Source of the DNA: Iocasia fonsfrigidae
Lineage (GTDB): Bacteria; Bacillota; Halanaerobiia; Halanaerobiales; DTU029
Assembly (NCBI RefSeq): GCF_017751145.1
Contig: NZ_CP046640.1
Span: 3,576,137 to 3,640,136 of the forward strand
DNA: 64,000 nucleotides
Reading direction: 5' to 3'
The notes under the pieces were generated by a model, which was not told the origin of the DNA, made no database searches, and saw only the letters and a list, made by a program, of their open reading frames with translations. Numbering within the stretch: position 1 is the first letter of the stretch; every line of letters begins with the position of its first letter. This document shows positions 1-9,273 of this stretch, piece after piece. Made by a program: the position numbers and the translations under genes.

Positions 1-490
1 TAAAGATGTTAACGGTAACTTCGTTTATGCAAATAAATCGGCAGGCCATGATGTCTTTAAACATAAACAAATGGGTGGGGTCGGAGACTTTCTTGCATCT
101 TATCTAAAAAAAGAAATTTGTGACCGGGTTAAGGTTATTGAATTAAATGTTTTACAACGAGCCTCAATGCACTGTGTTTCAAAGGTTGATCTTGATGAAG
201 CCTATTTTTGCGGTCGGGATGCTGTTAAATTTGCCTTAGCTGGTGAAACTGGGAAAATGGTGGCTATAGAAAGAATAAATAACCATCCATATCAAAGTAA
301 AATCAAACTAGTCCCAGTAAATCATGTTGCTAATCATGAAAAAAAGGTCCCCATTTGCTGGATTAACAAAAGAGGTAATTATATTAAACAAAAAGCTATA
401 GACTATATCTTACCATTAATACAGGGCAAAGTAGATATCCCAAGGGAAAATGGTCTCCCCAGATTTGCTAAACTAAAGTATATCTTATAA
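1..490 (+). CDS. 6-phosphofructokinase (PPi-dependent type), C-terminal part
   Basis: Only the last ~162 residues are present: the frame is open from base 2 and stops at 488-490, so the gene begins before the window. The visible part holds the GG(V)GD segment, a DEAYFCGRDAVKFA helix, a GKMVAIER strand and a KKVPICWINKRGN-IDYILPLIQG tail. These are typical of phosphofructokinases that phosphorylate fructose 6-phosphate in glycolysis, and the tail resembles the pyrophosphate-using/mixed clade. The residues that decide ATP versus PPi use are upstream and cannot be seen, so the phosphoryl donor is inference. It is convergent with ptsI; a long hairpin separates the two genes. Confidence 0.8.
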   Translation, partial: KDVNGNFVYANKSAGHDVFKHKQMGGVGDFLASYLKKEICDRVKVIELNVLQRASMHCVSKVDLDEAYFCGRDAVKFALAGETGKMVAIERINNHPYQSKIKLVPVNHVANHEKKVPICWINKRGNYIKQKAIDYILPLIQGKVDIPRENGLPRFAKLKYIL

Positions 491-555
491 AAAACATGCA
501 ATTTGTAAGATATAAGTCAAGATATAACAACAAACAGAAAATTAAGTGATTTTTA

Positions 556-602
556 GCAAACTTAAAACAAGATCTTTATTAAAGACCTTGTTTTAAGTTT
601 GC
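556..602. terminator. Bidirectional hairpin between pfk and ptsI
   Basis: The arms GCAAACTTAAAACAAG and CTTGTTTTAAGTTTGC pair almost perfectly, with an inner TCTTTA/TAAAGA extension. The hairpin sits exactly between the 3' ends of two convergent genes and has A/T tracts on both sides, as expected of a shared terminator. Confidence 0.75.
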
Positions 603-603
603 T

Positions 604-2319
604 TTAACTATTCTTAAGATAATCTTCAATCTCTTTCTCAGTTTTAAACTCTAATACCCTGGCTGCTTTTTCTTCCGCATTATGCTGCTTTAACCGTCTG
701 ACATCTCTTTTTATCTCCAGGATAGAACCTGGATTCATACTCAATACCCTGATCCCCATACCTAAAAAAACAGGTGTAAGCAAAGGATCTGCAGCTGCTT
801 CTCCACAAATCTCTACCCCAATACCATTTCTTTTAGCCGCTCTGGCTACCTGGTCAATCAACTTTAGGACAGCAGGGTGATATGGTGAATATAAATTGGC
901 AATTTTACTATTATTCCTATCTACAGCCAGAGTATATTGTACAAGGTCATTTGTCCCAATACTAAAGAAATCAACTTCTGCCGCAAAAAGCTCAGCCAGA
1001 ACAGCTGTTGCCGGAACCTCAATCATAATTCCAGTCTCAACATTTGGATTATAGGCAATCCCTGCTAATTCCAGTTCACTTTTTACACCTGCAAAAAGAT
1101 CCTTTGTCTTTCTAAGCTGTTCCAGTGACGATATCATCGGAAAAATAATTTTTAGATTTCCACAGGTGGATGCCCTGAGTAAAGCCCTTAGTTGGCTCCT
1201 GAAGATATCCTGCCTATCAAGCAAAATTCGAATACCACGCCAACCCAGAAATGGGTTAATCTCATCAGGAGAATCAAAATAAGGCAGATCTTTATCTCCC
1301 CCAATATCAAGGGCTCTTACCACAACAGGTTTAGGTGCCATTGCTGTTAATACCTTCCTATAGACATTATACTGCCTTTCTTCGTTCTTTAAATCATCAT
1401 TATTCATATATAAAAACTCTGTACGAAAGAGACCAATACCATCACCATTAACTTCCAGGGCCTTCTCTAATTCCTGTTCAGAAGCTATATTAGCAGCAAG
1501 CTGAACCTTGAACCCATCAATAGTAACAGCAGCCTTATCTTTAAGAACCAGCAGGTCATCCTGCCTTTTCTTATAATTAGCCAGTCTTTCTCGGTATTTA
1601 TTTAGTAATTCAACGGAAGGATTAAGGTAAATCTTACCCACTATACCATCCAGGATAATCGTATCCCCCTGGGATACTTCTTCAAGTATCCCCTCTATAT
1701 TAACTACTGCAGGTATTGTCAGACTCTTAGCCATTATCGCTGTATGAGAGGTCTCCCCACCATGGCTTAAGATAAAACCACCTAATTTGTCTTTATCCAG
1801 TAAAGCGGTTTCTGAAGGGGTAAGGTCATCAGCAAGTATAATAGAAGCAGCTGGCAGGTCATGTAGAGAAGTGTTTTCTCCATTTAAAGCAGACAGCAGG
1901 TGATTCCCAACATCCTGAATATCTTTAATCCTTTCCCTAAAAAAATTATTTTCCAGGCGATTAAACTTTTCAATAACTACATCAATAGCCTGATTAACAG
2001 CAGCCTCACTATTCATCTTATGATTTATAATTAATCCCTTAATCTCCTGATCAAGAACCGGGTCATTGAGCATATGAACATGGGCATCAAATATTTTTGT
2101 CTCAGCTGCCTCCAGTTCCTGAGCAGCTCTATCCCGTATCTCCTTAAGACGTTTATTAGCCCTTTCTTTTGCCTGACAGTATCTCTGTAATTCAGCTTCA
2201 ATATTATCACTAGCAATAGTAGCAGCATTAACAATTTTTTTCTCCCGGGAATACTTATATACTTTACCTATTCCTATTCCCTTTGATACAGGTATTCCTT
2301 GATAAACTTTACAACTCAT
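604..2319 (-). CDS. ptsI: PTS enzyme I (PEP-protein phosphotransferase)
   Basis: Cytoplasmic enzyme I takes phosphate from phosphoenolpyruvate onto a histidine and passes it to HPr. The swivelling domain carries GGETSHTAIMAKS with the active His at about residue 192, close to the family position. The C-terminal PEP-binding barrel has GLFRTEFLYM, RALDIGGDKDLPY and FSIGTNDLVQY. The start at 2319 (MSCKVYQG, 571 aa) is chosen because GGGGAG lies 8 nt upstream; a longer frame runs into ptsH and has no better site. It overlaps or abuts the end of ptsH (stop at 2324), so the two are translationally coupled. It would supply phosphate to both HPr proteins and hence to the DhaM relay at 19.8 kb. Confidence 0.95.
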   Translation of the reverse strand: MSCKVYQGIPVSKGIGIGKVYKYSREKKIVNAATIASDNIEAELQRYCQAKERANKRLKEIRDRAAQELEAAETKIFDAHVHMLNDPVLDQEIKGLIINHKMNSEAAVNQAIDVVIEKFNRLENNFFRERIKDIQDVGNHLLSALNGENTSLHDLPAASIILADDLTPSETALLDKDKLGGFILSHGGETSHTAIMAKSLTIPAVVNIEGILEEVSQGDTIILDGIVGKIYLNPSVELLNKYRERLANYKKRQDDLLVLKDKAAVTIDGFKVQLAANIASEQELEKALEVNGDGIGLFRTEFLYMNNDDLKNEERQYNVYRKVLTAMAPKPVVVRALDIGGDKDLPYFDSPDEINPFLGWRGIRILLDRQDIFRSQLRALLRASTCGNLKIIFPMISSLEQLRKTKDLFAGVKSELELAGIAYNPNVETGIMIEVPATAVLAELFAAEVDFFSIGTNDLVQYTLAVDRNNSKIANLYSPYHPAVLKLIDQVARAAKRNGIGVEICGEAAADPLLTPVFLGMGIRVLSMNPGSILEIKRDVRRLKQHNAEEKAARVLEFKTEKEIEDYLKNS

Positions 2320-2323
2320 AAAT

Positions 2324-2590
2324 CTACTCCCCATCCTCCAAATCATTGATAAATTCTGTCAAGGTTTTAATGGCAAATTCCTCATCCTCACCCTCTGCTT
2401 TTACAACTACTTCCCTCCCATAGTCTATACCCAACGACATAACAGCCAGTATACTTTTGGCATCAGCTTCTTTACCCTCATACACCAGAGAAATTTCTGA
2501 ATAAAAACTATTAGCCTTCTGTACTAGTGTACTGGCAGAACGGGCATGAATCCCGGTTTTATTCCTTATTTCAACTACCTGCTGCTGCAA
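2324..2590 (-). CDS. ptsH: HPr phosphocarrier protein (TTG start)
   Basis: Small PTS phosphocarrier between enzyme I and EIIA-type proteins. It shows the NKTGIHARSAS active-site loop and AKSILAVMSLG with the regulatory serine used by HPr kinase in Firmicutes. The start is set at TTG 2590 rather than the in-frame ATG 2599. AAGGAG touches that ATG directly but sits 9 nt before the TTG, and the TTG start places the active histidine exactly at residue 15 as in other HPr proteins. The usual HARPA motif reads HARSA here (Pro18 to Ser). It is followed without gap by ptsI and preceded by a DUF1232 gene 41 nt upstream. Confidence 0.9.
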   Translation of the reverse strand: MQQQVVEIRNKTGIHARSASTLVQKANSFYSEISLVYEGKEADAKSILAVMSLGIDYGREVVVKAEGEDEEFAIKTLTEFINDLEDGE

Positions 2591-2631
2591 ATGTTTCATC
2601 TCCTTATATGTGGGTAGAATAAGTAATATTA

Positions 2632-2922
2632 TTATTCCACAGTATAATCATCTTGATCAATATCAACTGCCTCCCTATCTTTACTGTGCTTTTTATCTCC
2701 TTCATAATTTCCCAGTAGAGTCTTTAAAATGGGCCACATTAGAACAAAAACAGCCAGGTCATCTAAATATCCAACAAAAGGCAGATAGATCTCACTAAAT
2801 AAATCAATAGGAGAAAGAAAGTATATAAAGGGAAGTAAGAACAAAAATTTCTTACTAAAACCTACTTTACTATCACTAAGATAGCGGATAATTTTTATAA
2901 GACCAAAAAGACTTTTCCCCAT
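2632..2922 (-). CDS. DUF1232 (YkvA-like) small membrane protein
   Basis: A protein of about 96 residues with the DUF1232 pattern: a short basic N-terminus (KIIRYLSDSK), a hydrophobic segment ending in YFLSPIDLF, then PFVGYLDDLAVFVLMWP. The SPxDLxP...GYLDD core is diagnostic for this family, whose function is unknown. One or two membrane-associated helices are visible, followed by an acidic tail. Starts at 2922 (GGGGG 5 nt upstream), 2934 or 2964 are all possible; I chose the one nearest family length. It is on the same strand as ptsH-ptsI and may be co-transcribed with them, which would be coincidental to PTS function. Confidence 0.7.
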   Translation of the reverse strand: MGKSLFGLIKIIRYLSDSKVGFSKKFLFLLPFIYFLSPIDLFSEIYLPFVGYLDDLAVFVLMWPILKTLLGNYEGDKKHSKDREAVDIDQDDYTVE

Positions 2923-3112
2923 ACAAACCCCCATTCTATCCTGTACAAGATAAAAATTAATCAAAAGAAAATAATTTGTTTTTTATATATACATTCTATT
3001 ATAACCCAAAATGGGAAAAAAACAAAATTTTTTAATATTACTATACTTTTTCCCTTTATTTTTTATTAATATTAAATTATAATATATATATACTACAAGG
3101 GAGTTGATAGAA

Positions 3113-3493
3113 ATGAGTAAAATTAAAGAAATTAACACTGAAAAAAGCCCAGCGGCTATTGGACCATATTCCCAGGCCATTAATATTGACAGGCTAATCT
3201 TTACCAGTGGCCAAATACCTTTTACAGCTGAGGGTGAACTGGTCAGTGATAATGTACAGGATCAAGCCAGACAATCACTAAACAATATTAAAAACATTCT
3301 GGAAAAAGCTGGTTCAAGTATGGAAAAGGTAATTAAGTGTACTGTCTTTATTAGTGATATGAACGAATTTGGCCAGGTTAATGAAGTATATCAAGAGTTC
3401 TTTAGCAAACCGTTTCCCGCCAGAAGTACAGTTGAAGTCGCCCGCTTACCTAAAGATGTTAAGGTAGAAATAGAGGCCATAGCACTTACTTAA
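3113..3493 (+). CDS. ridA: RidA family enamine/imine deaminase
   Basis: A 126-residue protein matching the RidA/YjgF/TdcF family along its length: SPAAIGPYSQA at the N-terminus, LIFTSGQIPF, the central KCTVFISDMNEF helix and the C-terminal PARSTVEVARLPKDVKVEIEAIA with the conserved Arg that binds carboxylates. Members are cytosolic trimers that hydrolyse reactive 2-aminoacrylate-type enamines made by PLP enzymes. GGGAG lies 9 nt before the ATG at 3113. The gene stands alone on the plus strand, followed by a hairpin. Confidence 0.9.
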   Translation: MSKIKEINTEKSPAAIGPYSQAINIDRLIFTSGQIPFTAEGELVSDNVQDQARQSLNNIKNILEKAGSSMEKVIKCTVFISDMNEFGQVNEVYQEFFSKPFPARSTVEVARLPKDVKVEIEAIALT

Positions 3494-3507
3494 TAAGAAA
3501 ATTAACA

Positions 3508-3538
3508 AGCCCTACAGATTTGATCTGCAGGGCTTGTC
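3508..3538 (+). terminator. Hairpin after ridA
   Basis: ACAAGCCCT...AGGGCTTGT arms with an inner ACAGAT/ATCTG pairing form a strong stem 15 nt past the ridA stop. The T-run after it is poor on either strand, so it may work with a factor or as a bidirectional barrier. Confidence 0.6.
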
Positions 3539-3624
3539 CCCATCAAACATCCTATTCTAACCCTTTTTTATTATTTTAAACTTGTTTTAAAGTTTAAAAA
3601 CTAACAAAAATATAAAAATTGTTC

Positions 3625-5418
3625 TTATTTATACAGAGGCCCAAAATTCTTACAGGCCCTGTAATCTGCCCCTTCTAAATCACTGCTGCCAAATGCCTTC
3701 CAAGTATCAGGTCTAAATATCCTGTCTTCTGAAACATTATGCATGGAAACTGGAATTCGCAAGAGAGAGGCCAGCGTTATTAAGAGGTCACCAATATGTC
3801 CATAACTTATTACCCCGTGATTTGAACCCCAGTTATCCATTACAGAATATACATCTCTAAAAGCCGTTTTTTCTGTTAAAACAGGTGCAAACCAGGTTGT
3901 CGGCCAGGTTGGGTCTGTTCTCTTATCCAGAATATCATGTACATCTTCTGGTAGTTCTACAGTATAGCCCTCAGCAATCTGTAAGACTGGTCCCAGTCCC
4001 TTAATAATATTAATCCTGGACATAGTTACTGGCATCTCCCCTTTAGTAACAAATTGTGAGGAGAATCCTCCACCTCTGAAATATCCTAGACTGGCAGGCC
4101 GCCAGGTAGTGGCCTCCAGGCATTTGTCAACTTCTTCATCTGTAATATCCCAGTATGGTTTCATAACTGGTTTTCCATTATCACTCTGTTGACCTGTTCC
4201 ATCAAGGGCAGCTGATCCTGAATTTATTAAATGGATTATACCCTTACTGGCCCGCCCACTTAATTTCTGTCCGGTAACACGCTCTACAGCAGCTGAACTC
4301 CAGTATGTCCTTACATCAGCAAAGACCTGGGCTGTTCCTGTTAATAAATGTCCAAATAGCATGGTAATACCATTTAAAGTGTCATTCTCAGTGGCTACGT
4401 TAAATGACTCCCTGATACCATTCCAGTCAAATGAGGAATTTAAAATTGCTTCCATAAAGTCTCCATTGGGGAAATGATCAGTCCACTGTCTCTGTCCCTG
4501 AAATCCACTGGCTATTGCATTATGTCCCAGGGCTTCTTCTTCAAAATTAAGCTCTGCTAGTTTATCATTTCCTATCATCAGGTCCCTTACTATCAGGGTC
4601 ATTTTAACTACAAATTCCCAGTCACGATCTTTTTCCTTACGAGAACGCTGTGTTTCTGGAGAATTATTATCCTGACCCTCCTGACAATTTTCTTTAACCC
4701 AGTTAATTGCCTTCTGGTACTCATCATGATCATATATCTCTTCTTCTATCCTGCGGTAGAGCTCTGACATATCAACATATTCATTCCTCATACCTAAGTA
4801 ATCCTGAAAAAATGACTCATCCACAATACAGCCAGCTATCCCCATAGAAACAGAACCAATTGATAGGTATGATTTATTTTTCATGGTTGCCACAGCAATA
4901 CCAGCCCTGGCAAATTTCAATAATTTTTCTTTTGCCTCTTCTGGGATAGTATTGTCATCCATATCCTGAACATTCTCACCATATATTCCGAAAGCAGGTA
5001 ATCCTTTCTGGTTATGGGCCGCCAATACAGCTGCCAGATATACTGCCCCTGGCCTTTCAGTACCATTAAAACCCCAGATAGCCTTTGGTCTCCCTGGGAC
5101 TGTATCCATGGTTTCAGTACCATAACACCAGCACGGAGTCACAGAAATACTGACACCTACATTTTCTTTCTCAAATAATTCCTCAGCTTTAGCTGCTTCA
5201 GCAACACCACCAATACAGGAATCAGCGATAACACACTCAACAGATAAGCCGTTAGCATATCTTAGATTATTTTCAATCAGCCCAGCAACAGATTTGGCCA
5301 TATTGAGTGTCTTCTCTTCTAAAGAATCCCTGATACCCCTTCTACCATCTATAATGGGTCTAATCCCAATTTTGGGCATGTTTCCTATTAGTCTTTTCTT
5401 ACCTTGATTAACCATCAC
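3625..5418 (-). CDS. fucI: L-fucose / D-arabinose isomerase
   Basis: A 597-residue isomerase of full family length. The Mn-binding residues are visible at the expected places: Glu344 in ATENDTLNG, Asp368 in FADVRTYW and His534 in [12 protein letters not shown], matching Glu337, Asp361 and His528 of E. coli FucI. Family knowledge: the enzyme converts L-fucose to L-fuculose and D-arabinose to D-ribulose. No fucK or fucA is nearby. Upstream on the same strand are a dead ribokinase and a LacI regulator, then a ulosonic-acid gene set, so D-arabinose is a plausible real substrate (inference). Start GTG 5418 or ATG 5415, with AAGGAG 6 or 9 nt upstream. Confidence 0.93.
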   Translation of the reverse strand: MMVNQGKKRLIGNMPKIGIRPIIDGRRGIRDSLEEKTLNMAKSVAGLIENNLRYANGLSVECVIADSCIGGVAEAAKAEELFEKENVGVSISVTPCWCYGTETMDTVPGRPKAIWGFNGTERPGAVYLAAVLAAHNQKGLPAFGIYGENVQDMDDNTIPEEAKEKLLKFARAGIAVATMKNKSYLSIGSVSMGIAGCIVDESFFQDYLGMRNEYVDMSELYRRIEEEIYDHDEYQKAINWVKENCQEGQDNNSPETQRSRKEKDRDWEFVVKMTLIVRDLMIGNDKLAELNFEEEALGHNAIASGFQGQRQWTDHFPNGDFMEAILNSSFDWNGIRESFNVATENDTLNGITMLFGHLLTGTAQVFADVRTYWSSAAVERVTGQKLSGRASKGIIHLINSGSAALDGTGQQSDNGKPVMKPYWDITDEEVDKCLEATTWRPASLGYFRGGGFSSQFVTKGEMPVTMSRINIIKGLGPVLQIAEGYTVELPEDVHDILDKRTDPTWPTTWFAPVLTEKTAFRDVYSVMDNWGSNHGVISYGHIGDLLITLASLLRIPVSMHNVSEDRIFRPDTWKAFGSSDLEGADYRACKNFGPLYK

Positions 5419-5421
5419 TAA

Positions 5422-5646
5422 TCACTCCTTTAATACACTCCCCATTCGATCATTAAAGACCATTGCTCACCTAATAAACTCCACTTTCCCACCAAGTTTC
5501 CCTATATCGGCTGCCTGATTAACACCTTTAACCCCAGGAAACTCATTAAACGATTCTCCAATAATAGTTTCACCCTTTTCTGGATTACGTACTGTCTTAA
5601 CTACTAGAGCCATATTCATACTATCAGCTACAAGTATATTCTCTAT
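5422..5646 (-). pseudogene. Decayed ribokinase (PfkB family) N-terminal remnant
   Basis: Reading the minus strand from 5646 gives a ribokinase-like N-terminus: ENILVADSMNMALVVKTVR, NPEKGETIIGESFNEF, PGVKGVNQAADIGKLGGK and VEFIR. It then has a TGA at 5469-5467, followed in the same frame by AMVFNDRMGSVLKE, which matches the next ribokinase segment (KVGNDxFGxxLKE). Three lesions are visible. The start codon reads ATA although GGGAG sits correctly upstream, there is an internal stop, and everything after ~75 residues is missing. The usual PGGKGANQA motif is altered to PGVKGVNQA. It lies between the LacI gene and fucI, the usual place of rbsK behind an rbsR-like regulator. Confidence 0.8.
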
Positions 5647-5674
5647 TTTAGATTGCTCCCTTAAAACAAAACCT

Positions 5675-6685
5675 TTAATTTTTAAGATTTAAAACTGAGT
5701 CCCCAATTGCAATTTTAGCCTCCAATTTTATTTCTTTTTTTCCTTTTTTTGAACCCAAAAGTTTATTTAATAATATTTCTGCTGAATTTTTACCAATTTC
5801 ATGAATCATCTGTTCCAAATATGTCATTTTAGGACAAATTAATTCATTCATAGATATATTACCAAAACTTACAAGAGAAAAATCCTTTGGTATTTCCAAA
5901 TTGTCTTTATTAGCCTGTATTAGAATACCCTTAGTTATCAAACTACTGCCAGATATTATAGCTGTAGGCCTTTTTTTTAGATTTAATAGTTCTTTCAAAC
6001 TTTTCTTTCCAAAATCAACCGTAAAATGCCCAAATTTCAAGTAATCATTATTAATCTCTAGTTTAAATTCATAGCAAGCCTTTGTATATCCTACATATCG
6101 ATCATAATTAGTAATAATATCTCTAGGCCCAGTTGTAAGTGCTATTGACCTATGGTTTTGGTCCAACAAATACTTAACCATTTGATAAGTTGCAGTCACT
6201 TTATCTACATATACTGAGTCAAATTTATTCTTTACTGGTCTTCTATCAATAAAAACAATTGGCATACCTGCTGCCTGTAGTTCATTTAAATAATCTTCAT
6301 TCTCACCTGTAGAAGAAATTACTAAAGCATCAATTCGTTTTTCATATAATAATTTTATATATTCTAGTTCTTTTTGAGGACTATCATCTGTACTACCTAA
6401 AATAAGAGTATAACCTTCTTGATGAACTATATTCTCAATTTCCTTTATTATTCTCATAAAAAAAGGATTAGATATATCGGAAATTATAATACCAATTGTA
6501 TTTGTTGTATTACTTTTCAGACCCTGGGCTATCCGGTTGGGTTTATAATCTAGTTTTTCAATAACTTTCAAAACTTTTTTGCGTAAAGCAGGATTCACAT
6601 TATCTGCTTTATTTATTACTCTAGAAACGGTTGCAATAGATACTCCCGCTTCCTTTGCAACATCCTTTATAGTATAAACCTCCAT
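5675..6685 (-). CDS. LacI-family transcriptional regulator
   Basis: A 336-residue repressor. The N-terminal helix-turn-helix with hinge (YTIKDVAKEAGVSIATVSRVIN, then LDYKPNRIAQGLK) is followed by a periplasmic-binding-like sensor domain (IGIIISDISNPFFMRIIKEIE). The start at 6685 is chosen because the helix-turn-helix must begin near residue 4; GGAGAG lies about 10 nt upstream. The longer open frame would add a non-family hydrophobic stretch. It precedes the ribokinase remnant and fucI on the same strand. Repeated CG-centred palindromes upstream of the lyase and dctP genes (11.1 and 12.1-12.4 kb) have the form bound by this family, so it probably controls the island; direct evidence is absent. 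Confidence 0.9.
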   Translation of the reverse strand: MEVYTIKDVAKEAGVSIATVSRVINKADNVNPALRKKVLKVIEKLDYKPNRIAQGLKSNTTNTIGIIISDISNPFFMRIIKEIENIVHQEGYTLILGSTDDSPQKELEYIKLLYEKRIDALVISSTGENEDYLNELQAAGMPIVFIDRRPVKNKFDSVYVDKVTATYQMVKYLLDQNHRSIALTTGPRDIITNYDRYVGYTKACYEFKLEINNDYLKFGHFTVDFGKKSLKELLNLKKRPTAIISGSSLITKGILIQANKDNLEIPKDFSLVSFGNISMNELICPKMTYLEQMIHEIGKNSAEILLNKLLGSKKGKKEIKLEAKIAIGDSVLNLKN

Positions 6686-7003
6686 AAACCATACACTCTC
6701 CAAACTCTTTATATGAAATATTAATATAATTATAATGATTTCTAGAAATATAATCAAGTTTTCAGGTCAATATTGAAAAAATGACTATTCCTATTAAAAT
6801 TCAAAGACTTTAACTATATAATTATGTGCTTAATTATATAACTAAGAACTAAAAAAATAAGCCCTTTCACAATTTATTTATACTACAGTTTACTTTAATT
6901 TAATTTCCCTGTACATTTGATTATGAAAGAGACTTATATAAAAATTATTTCTACAAGTCAGTTTACAAATTAATTATGATATATTATGATATATATTGTA
7001 TTA

Positions 7004-7963
7004 TTATTTTACTTCACTTAATGGTTCTTTTCCTTCTATAACATTCACAACATTCTGCATAGAATATTGGGCTATTCTTTCAGTTGCTTCATAAGTAGCA
7101 GCACCAATATGTGGCAAGGCAATAACACGCTCATGTTTAACTAAAGCTGAACCCACCGGAGGTTCATTGATAAATGCATCTAAAGCAGCTCCTGCAATTT
7201 CTTTATCCTCAATAGCTTTTAATAATGCCTCTTCATTAACTACTCCACCTCGAGCTGTATTGATTAAAAAGGCATTTTTCTTCATTGCCTTAAGTTCATT
7301 CTCAGATATAAGGTCTCTGGTAGCTTTATTTATTGGAATATGCAGAGATATAAAGTCTGATTCTTTAATTATTTTCTCTAATTCAACATATTCTAAATTA
7401 TATTTTTCAGCAAATTCTTCATCTTTAAAAAGATCATAAACCATTACATCCATATTTAAACCCTGAATAATTTTCACTAAACATTTACCTATATTCCCCA
7501 AACCAATAATACCCAACTTCTTTCCAGTTACTTCTGTCCCCATAGAAGATATCCATAAATCATCTTTCATTTTATTATCTAAAAAAGTAATATCTCTTGA
7601 TAAACAAAAAATAATACCCAGCACTAATTCAGCAACAGAATTACTATTTAAACCAGGACAATTAGTCACTCTAACATTTTTTTCTGCAGCTGACTTTTTA
7701 TCAATATTATCAGTACCAACCCCAAACTTACAAACTACTTTTAAATTACTAGCAGAATTTAATACCTTCTCAGTTACCTTTTCTAATCCAACAATATAAC
7801 CATCAACATCTTTAATTTTTTCAATAATTTTTTCCTCACTTAAAGCTGCATTTTCATAAACAACAATTACTTCATAACCTTTTTTTTCTAATGGTTTTAC
7901 AAGTTTTTTATCTATAGTTTCTTTTTCTTTTTTTGTCAATGTAATTAATATTTTTTTAGACAT
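7004..7963 (-). CDS. D-2-hydroxyacid dehydrogenase (SerA-like)
   Basis: A 319-residue NAD-dependent D-isomer 2-hydroxyacid dehydrogenase. It has the catalytic-domain VCKFGVGTDNIDKK segment, a Rossmann nucleotide site GKKLGIIGLGNIGKCLV, the catalytic Arg in NTARGGVVNEEAL, the Glu in the DAFINEPP segment and His in LPHIGAATYEA. Such enzymes interconvert 2-keto acids and D-2-hydroxyacids; the exact substrate is not evident. It is the last gene of the TRAP cluster, 28 nt after dctM, so it probably acts on the imported acid or on a 2-keto acid product. The gene is visibly AT-richer than the dha or liv genes. Confidence 0.88.
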   Translation of the reverse strand: MSKKILITLTKKEKETIDKKLVKPLEKKGYEVIVVYENAALSEEKIIEKIKDVDGYIVGLEKVTEKVLNSASNLKVVCKFGVGTDNIDKKSAAEKNVRVTNCPGLNSNSVAELVLGIIFCLSRDITFLDNKMKDDLWISSMGTEVTGKKLGIIGLGNIGKCLVKIIQGLNMDVMVYDLFKDEEFAEKYNLEYVELEKIIKESDFISLHIPINKATRDLISENELKAMKKNAFLINTARGGVVNEEALLKAIEDKEIAGAALDAFINEPPVGSALVKHERVIALPHIGAATYEATERIAQYSMQNVVNVIEGKEPLSEVK

Positions 7964-7991
7964 TTAAAAATCAACTCCCTTATCTTATCCA

Positions 7992-9272
7992 CTAATATCC
8001 AAGTAATCTTGGCACAAACAATACAACCTCAGGCATAAAAGTAATAATTAACAATGCAATAATTTCCATAATCATAAAGGGTAATATAGAACGTGTTATC
8101 TGACCCATTGATATATCTGCAATAGGACAAGCAACAAACAAGCAAACACCTAGTGGAGGTGTAGCAAGGCCAATATTTAAGTTAACCAGCATAATCAAAG
8201 CAAAGTGTAGGGGATCAATACCTAGTTGAATTGCAATAGGCATTAAGATAGGACCAAGTAAAATGGCATTTGCTCCTGTTTCCATAATCATACCCATAAA
8301 TAATAAAAACGCATTAACTAGTAACAAGAAAGTAACTTTAGTAAGATCTAAAGATAATAAGAAACTTGCTAAAAACTGTGGGATTCTTTCAATAGACAAA
8401 GCCCAACCAAAAACATTAGCAGCTCCAATAATCATGATTATAACAGAGGTAGTAATACCGCTTTTGATTAAAGATTTTTGTAAATCTTCCAGGCTCAAAG
8501 ACTTAAATACTAAAAATCCAATAACCAAAGCATAAGCAACAGCAATTGCAGCAGCCTCTGTTGGTGTAAAGAGACCACTAAAAATACCTCCTACAATTAT
8601 TATAGGCATAATCAAAGAATATATTGCTTTCTTAGTTACAACCCAAAATTCTTTACTACTCACCTTTCCTTCACGATACGGATGATCCTTTTTCTTACTA
8701 ATAATATAAGCCATCACCATTAAAGCAAGTCCTATTACTATTCCAGGTATAATACCCGCAGCAAAAAGACTACCTACAGACAAACCCATAATCGAACCAA
8801 ACACAACCATAATGATACTAGGGGGTATAATAGGCCCAATAACCGAAGAAGCAGCTGTAACTGCCGCACTATACTCGGGTTCAAATCCTTGCTCTTCCAT
8901 AGCAGGAATTAATATCGAACCAAGTGCTGATGTATCGGCAACTCCTGCACCAGTTAAACCTGCAAAAAGTATACTTGCTAGTATATTAACTTGAGCTAAT
9001 CCTCCCCTTACCCTTCCAATAATTAAATTTGCAAACTCAACTAAACTTTTTGTAATACCAGTTCTATTCATTAATTCTCCTGCTAAAATGAAAAAAGGGA
9101 TAGCCAATAGAACAAAAGAATCAATTGAGCTGAAAAATCTTTGCGCAATAACTTCAATCGGCATTACACCCCAAGCAAGTAAGAATACTAAAGAACTAGT
9201 AGCCAACGAAAATGCTATTGGTACACCTAAAATCATAGTAATTATAAAAGGTATAAAAAGCCACCAAGCCAT
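7992..9272 (-). CDS. dctM: TRAP transporter large permease DctM
   Basis: A 426-residue membrane protein with the 12-13 hydrophobic segments of the DctM/SiaM family. Recognisable elements are GVPIAFSLATSS near the start, FAGLTGAGVADTSALGSI, GPIIPPSIIMVVFG, GLFTPTEAAAIAVAY and ATPPLGVCLFVACPIAD. It forms the sodium-coupled channel of a tripartite transporter for organic or sugar acids. The start at 9272 follows the dctQ stop by one base with GGGGGG upstream, so the genes are translationally coupled. The partner binding protein is at 9.9-11.0 kb. Confidence 0.93.
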   Translation of the reverse strand: MAWWLFIPFIITMILGVPIAFSLATSSLVFLLAWGVMPIEVIAQRFFSSIDSFVLLAIPFFILAGELMNRTGITKSLVEFANLIIGRVRGGLAQVNILASILFAGLTGAGVADTSALGSILIPAMEEQGFEPEYSAAVTAASSVIGPIIPPSIIMVVFGSIMGLSVGSLFAAGIIPGIVIGLALMVMAYIISKKKDHPYREGKVSSKEFWVVTKKAIYSLIMPIIIVGGIFSGLFTPTEAAAIAVAYALVIGFLVFKSLSLEDLQKSLIKSGITTSVIIMIIGAANVFGWALSIERIPQFLASFLLSLDLTKVTFLLLVNAFLLFMGMIMETGANAILLGPILMPIAIQLGIDPLHFALIMLVNLNIGLATPPLGVCLFVACPIADISMGQITRSILPFMIMEIIALLIITFMPEVVLFVPRLLGY

Positions 9273-9273
9273 T

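Noticed and set aside
2983-3180. 65-residue hydrophobic frame antisense to the ridA start
   Set aside because: It overlaps ridA on the other strand, has no ribosome site, and its first half is the complement of ridA codons.
3625-5418. Assignment of fucI to an L-fucose pathway
   Set aside because: No fuculokinase, fuculose-phosphate aldolase or fucose permease lies nearby; the context supports D-arabinose at least as well.
7167-7439. Long plus-strand frames inside the AT-rich minus-strand genes (also 8263-8535, 48510-48941, 59516-60049)
   Set aside because: They mirror membrane or dehydrogenase genes on the opposite strand, lack ribosome sites and show no domain pattern.
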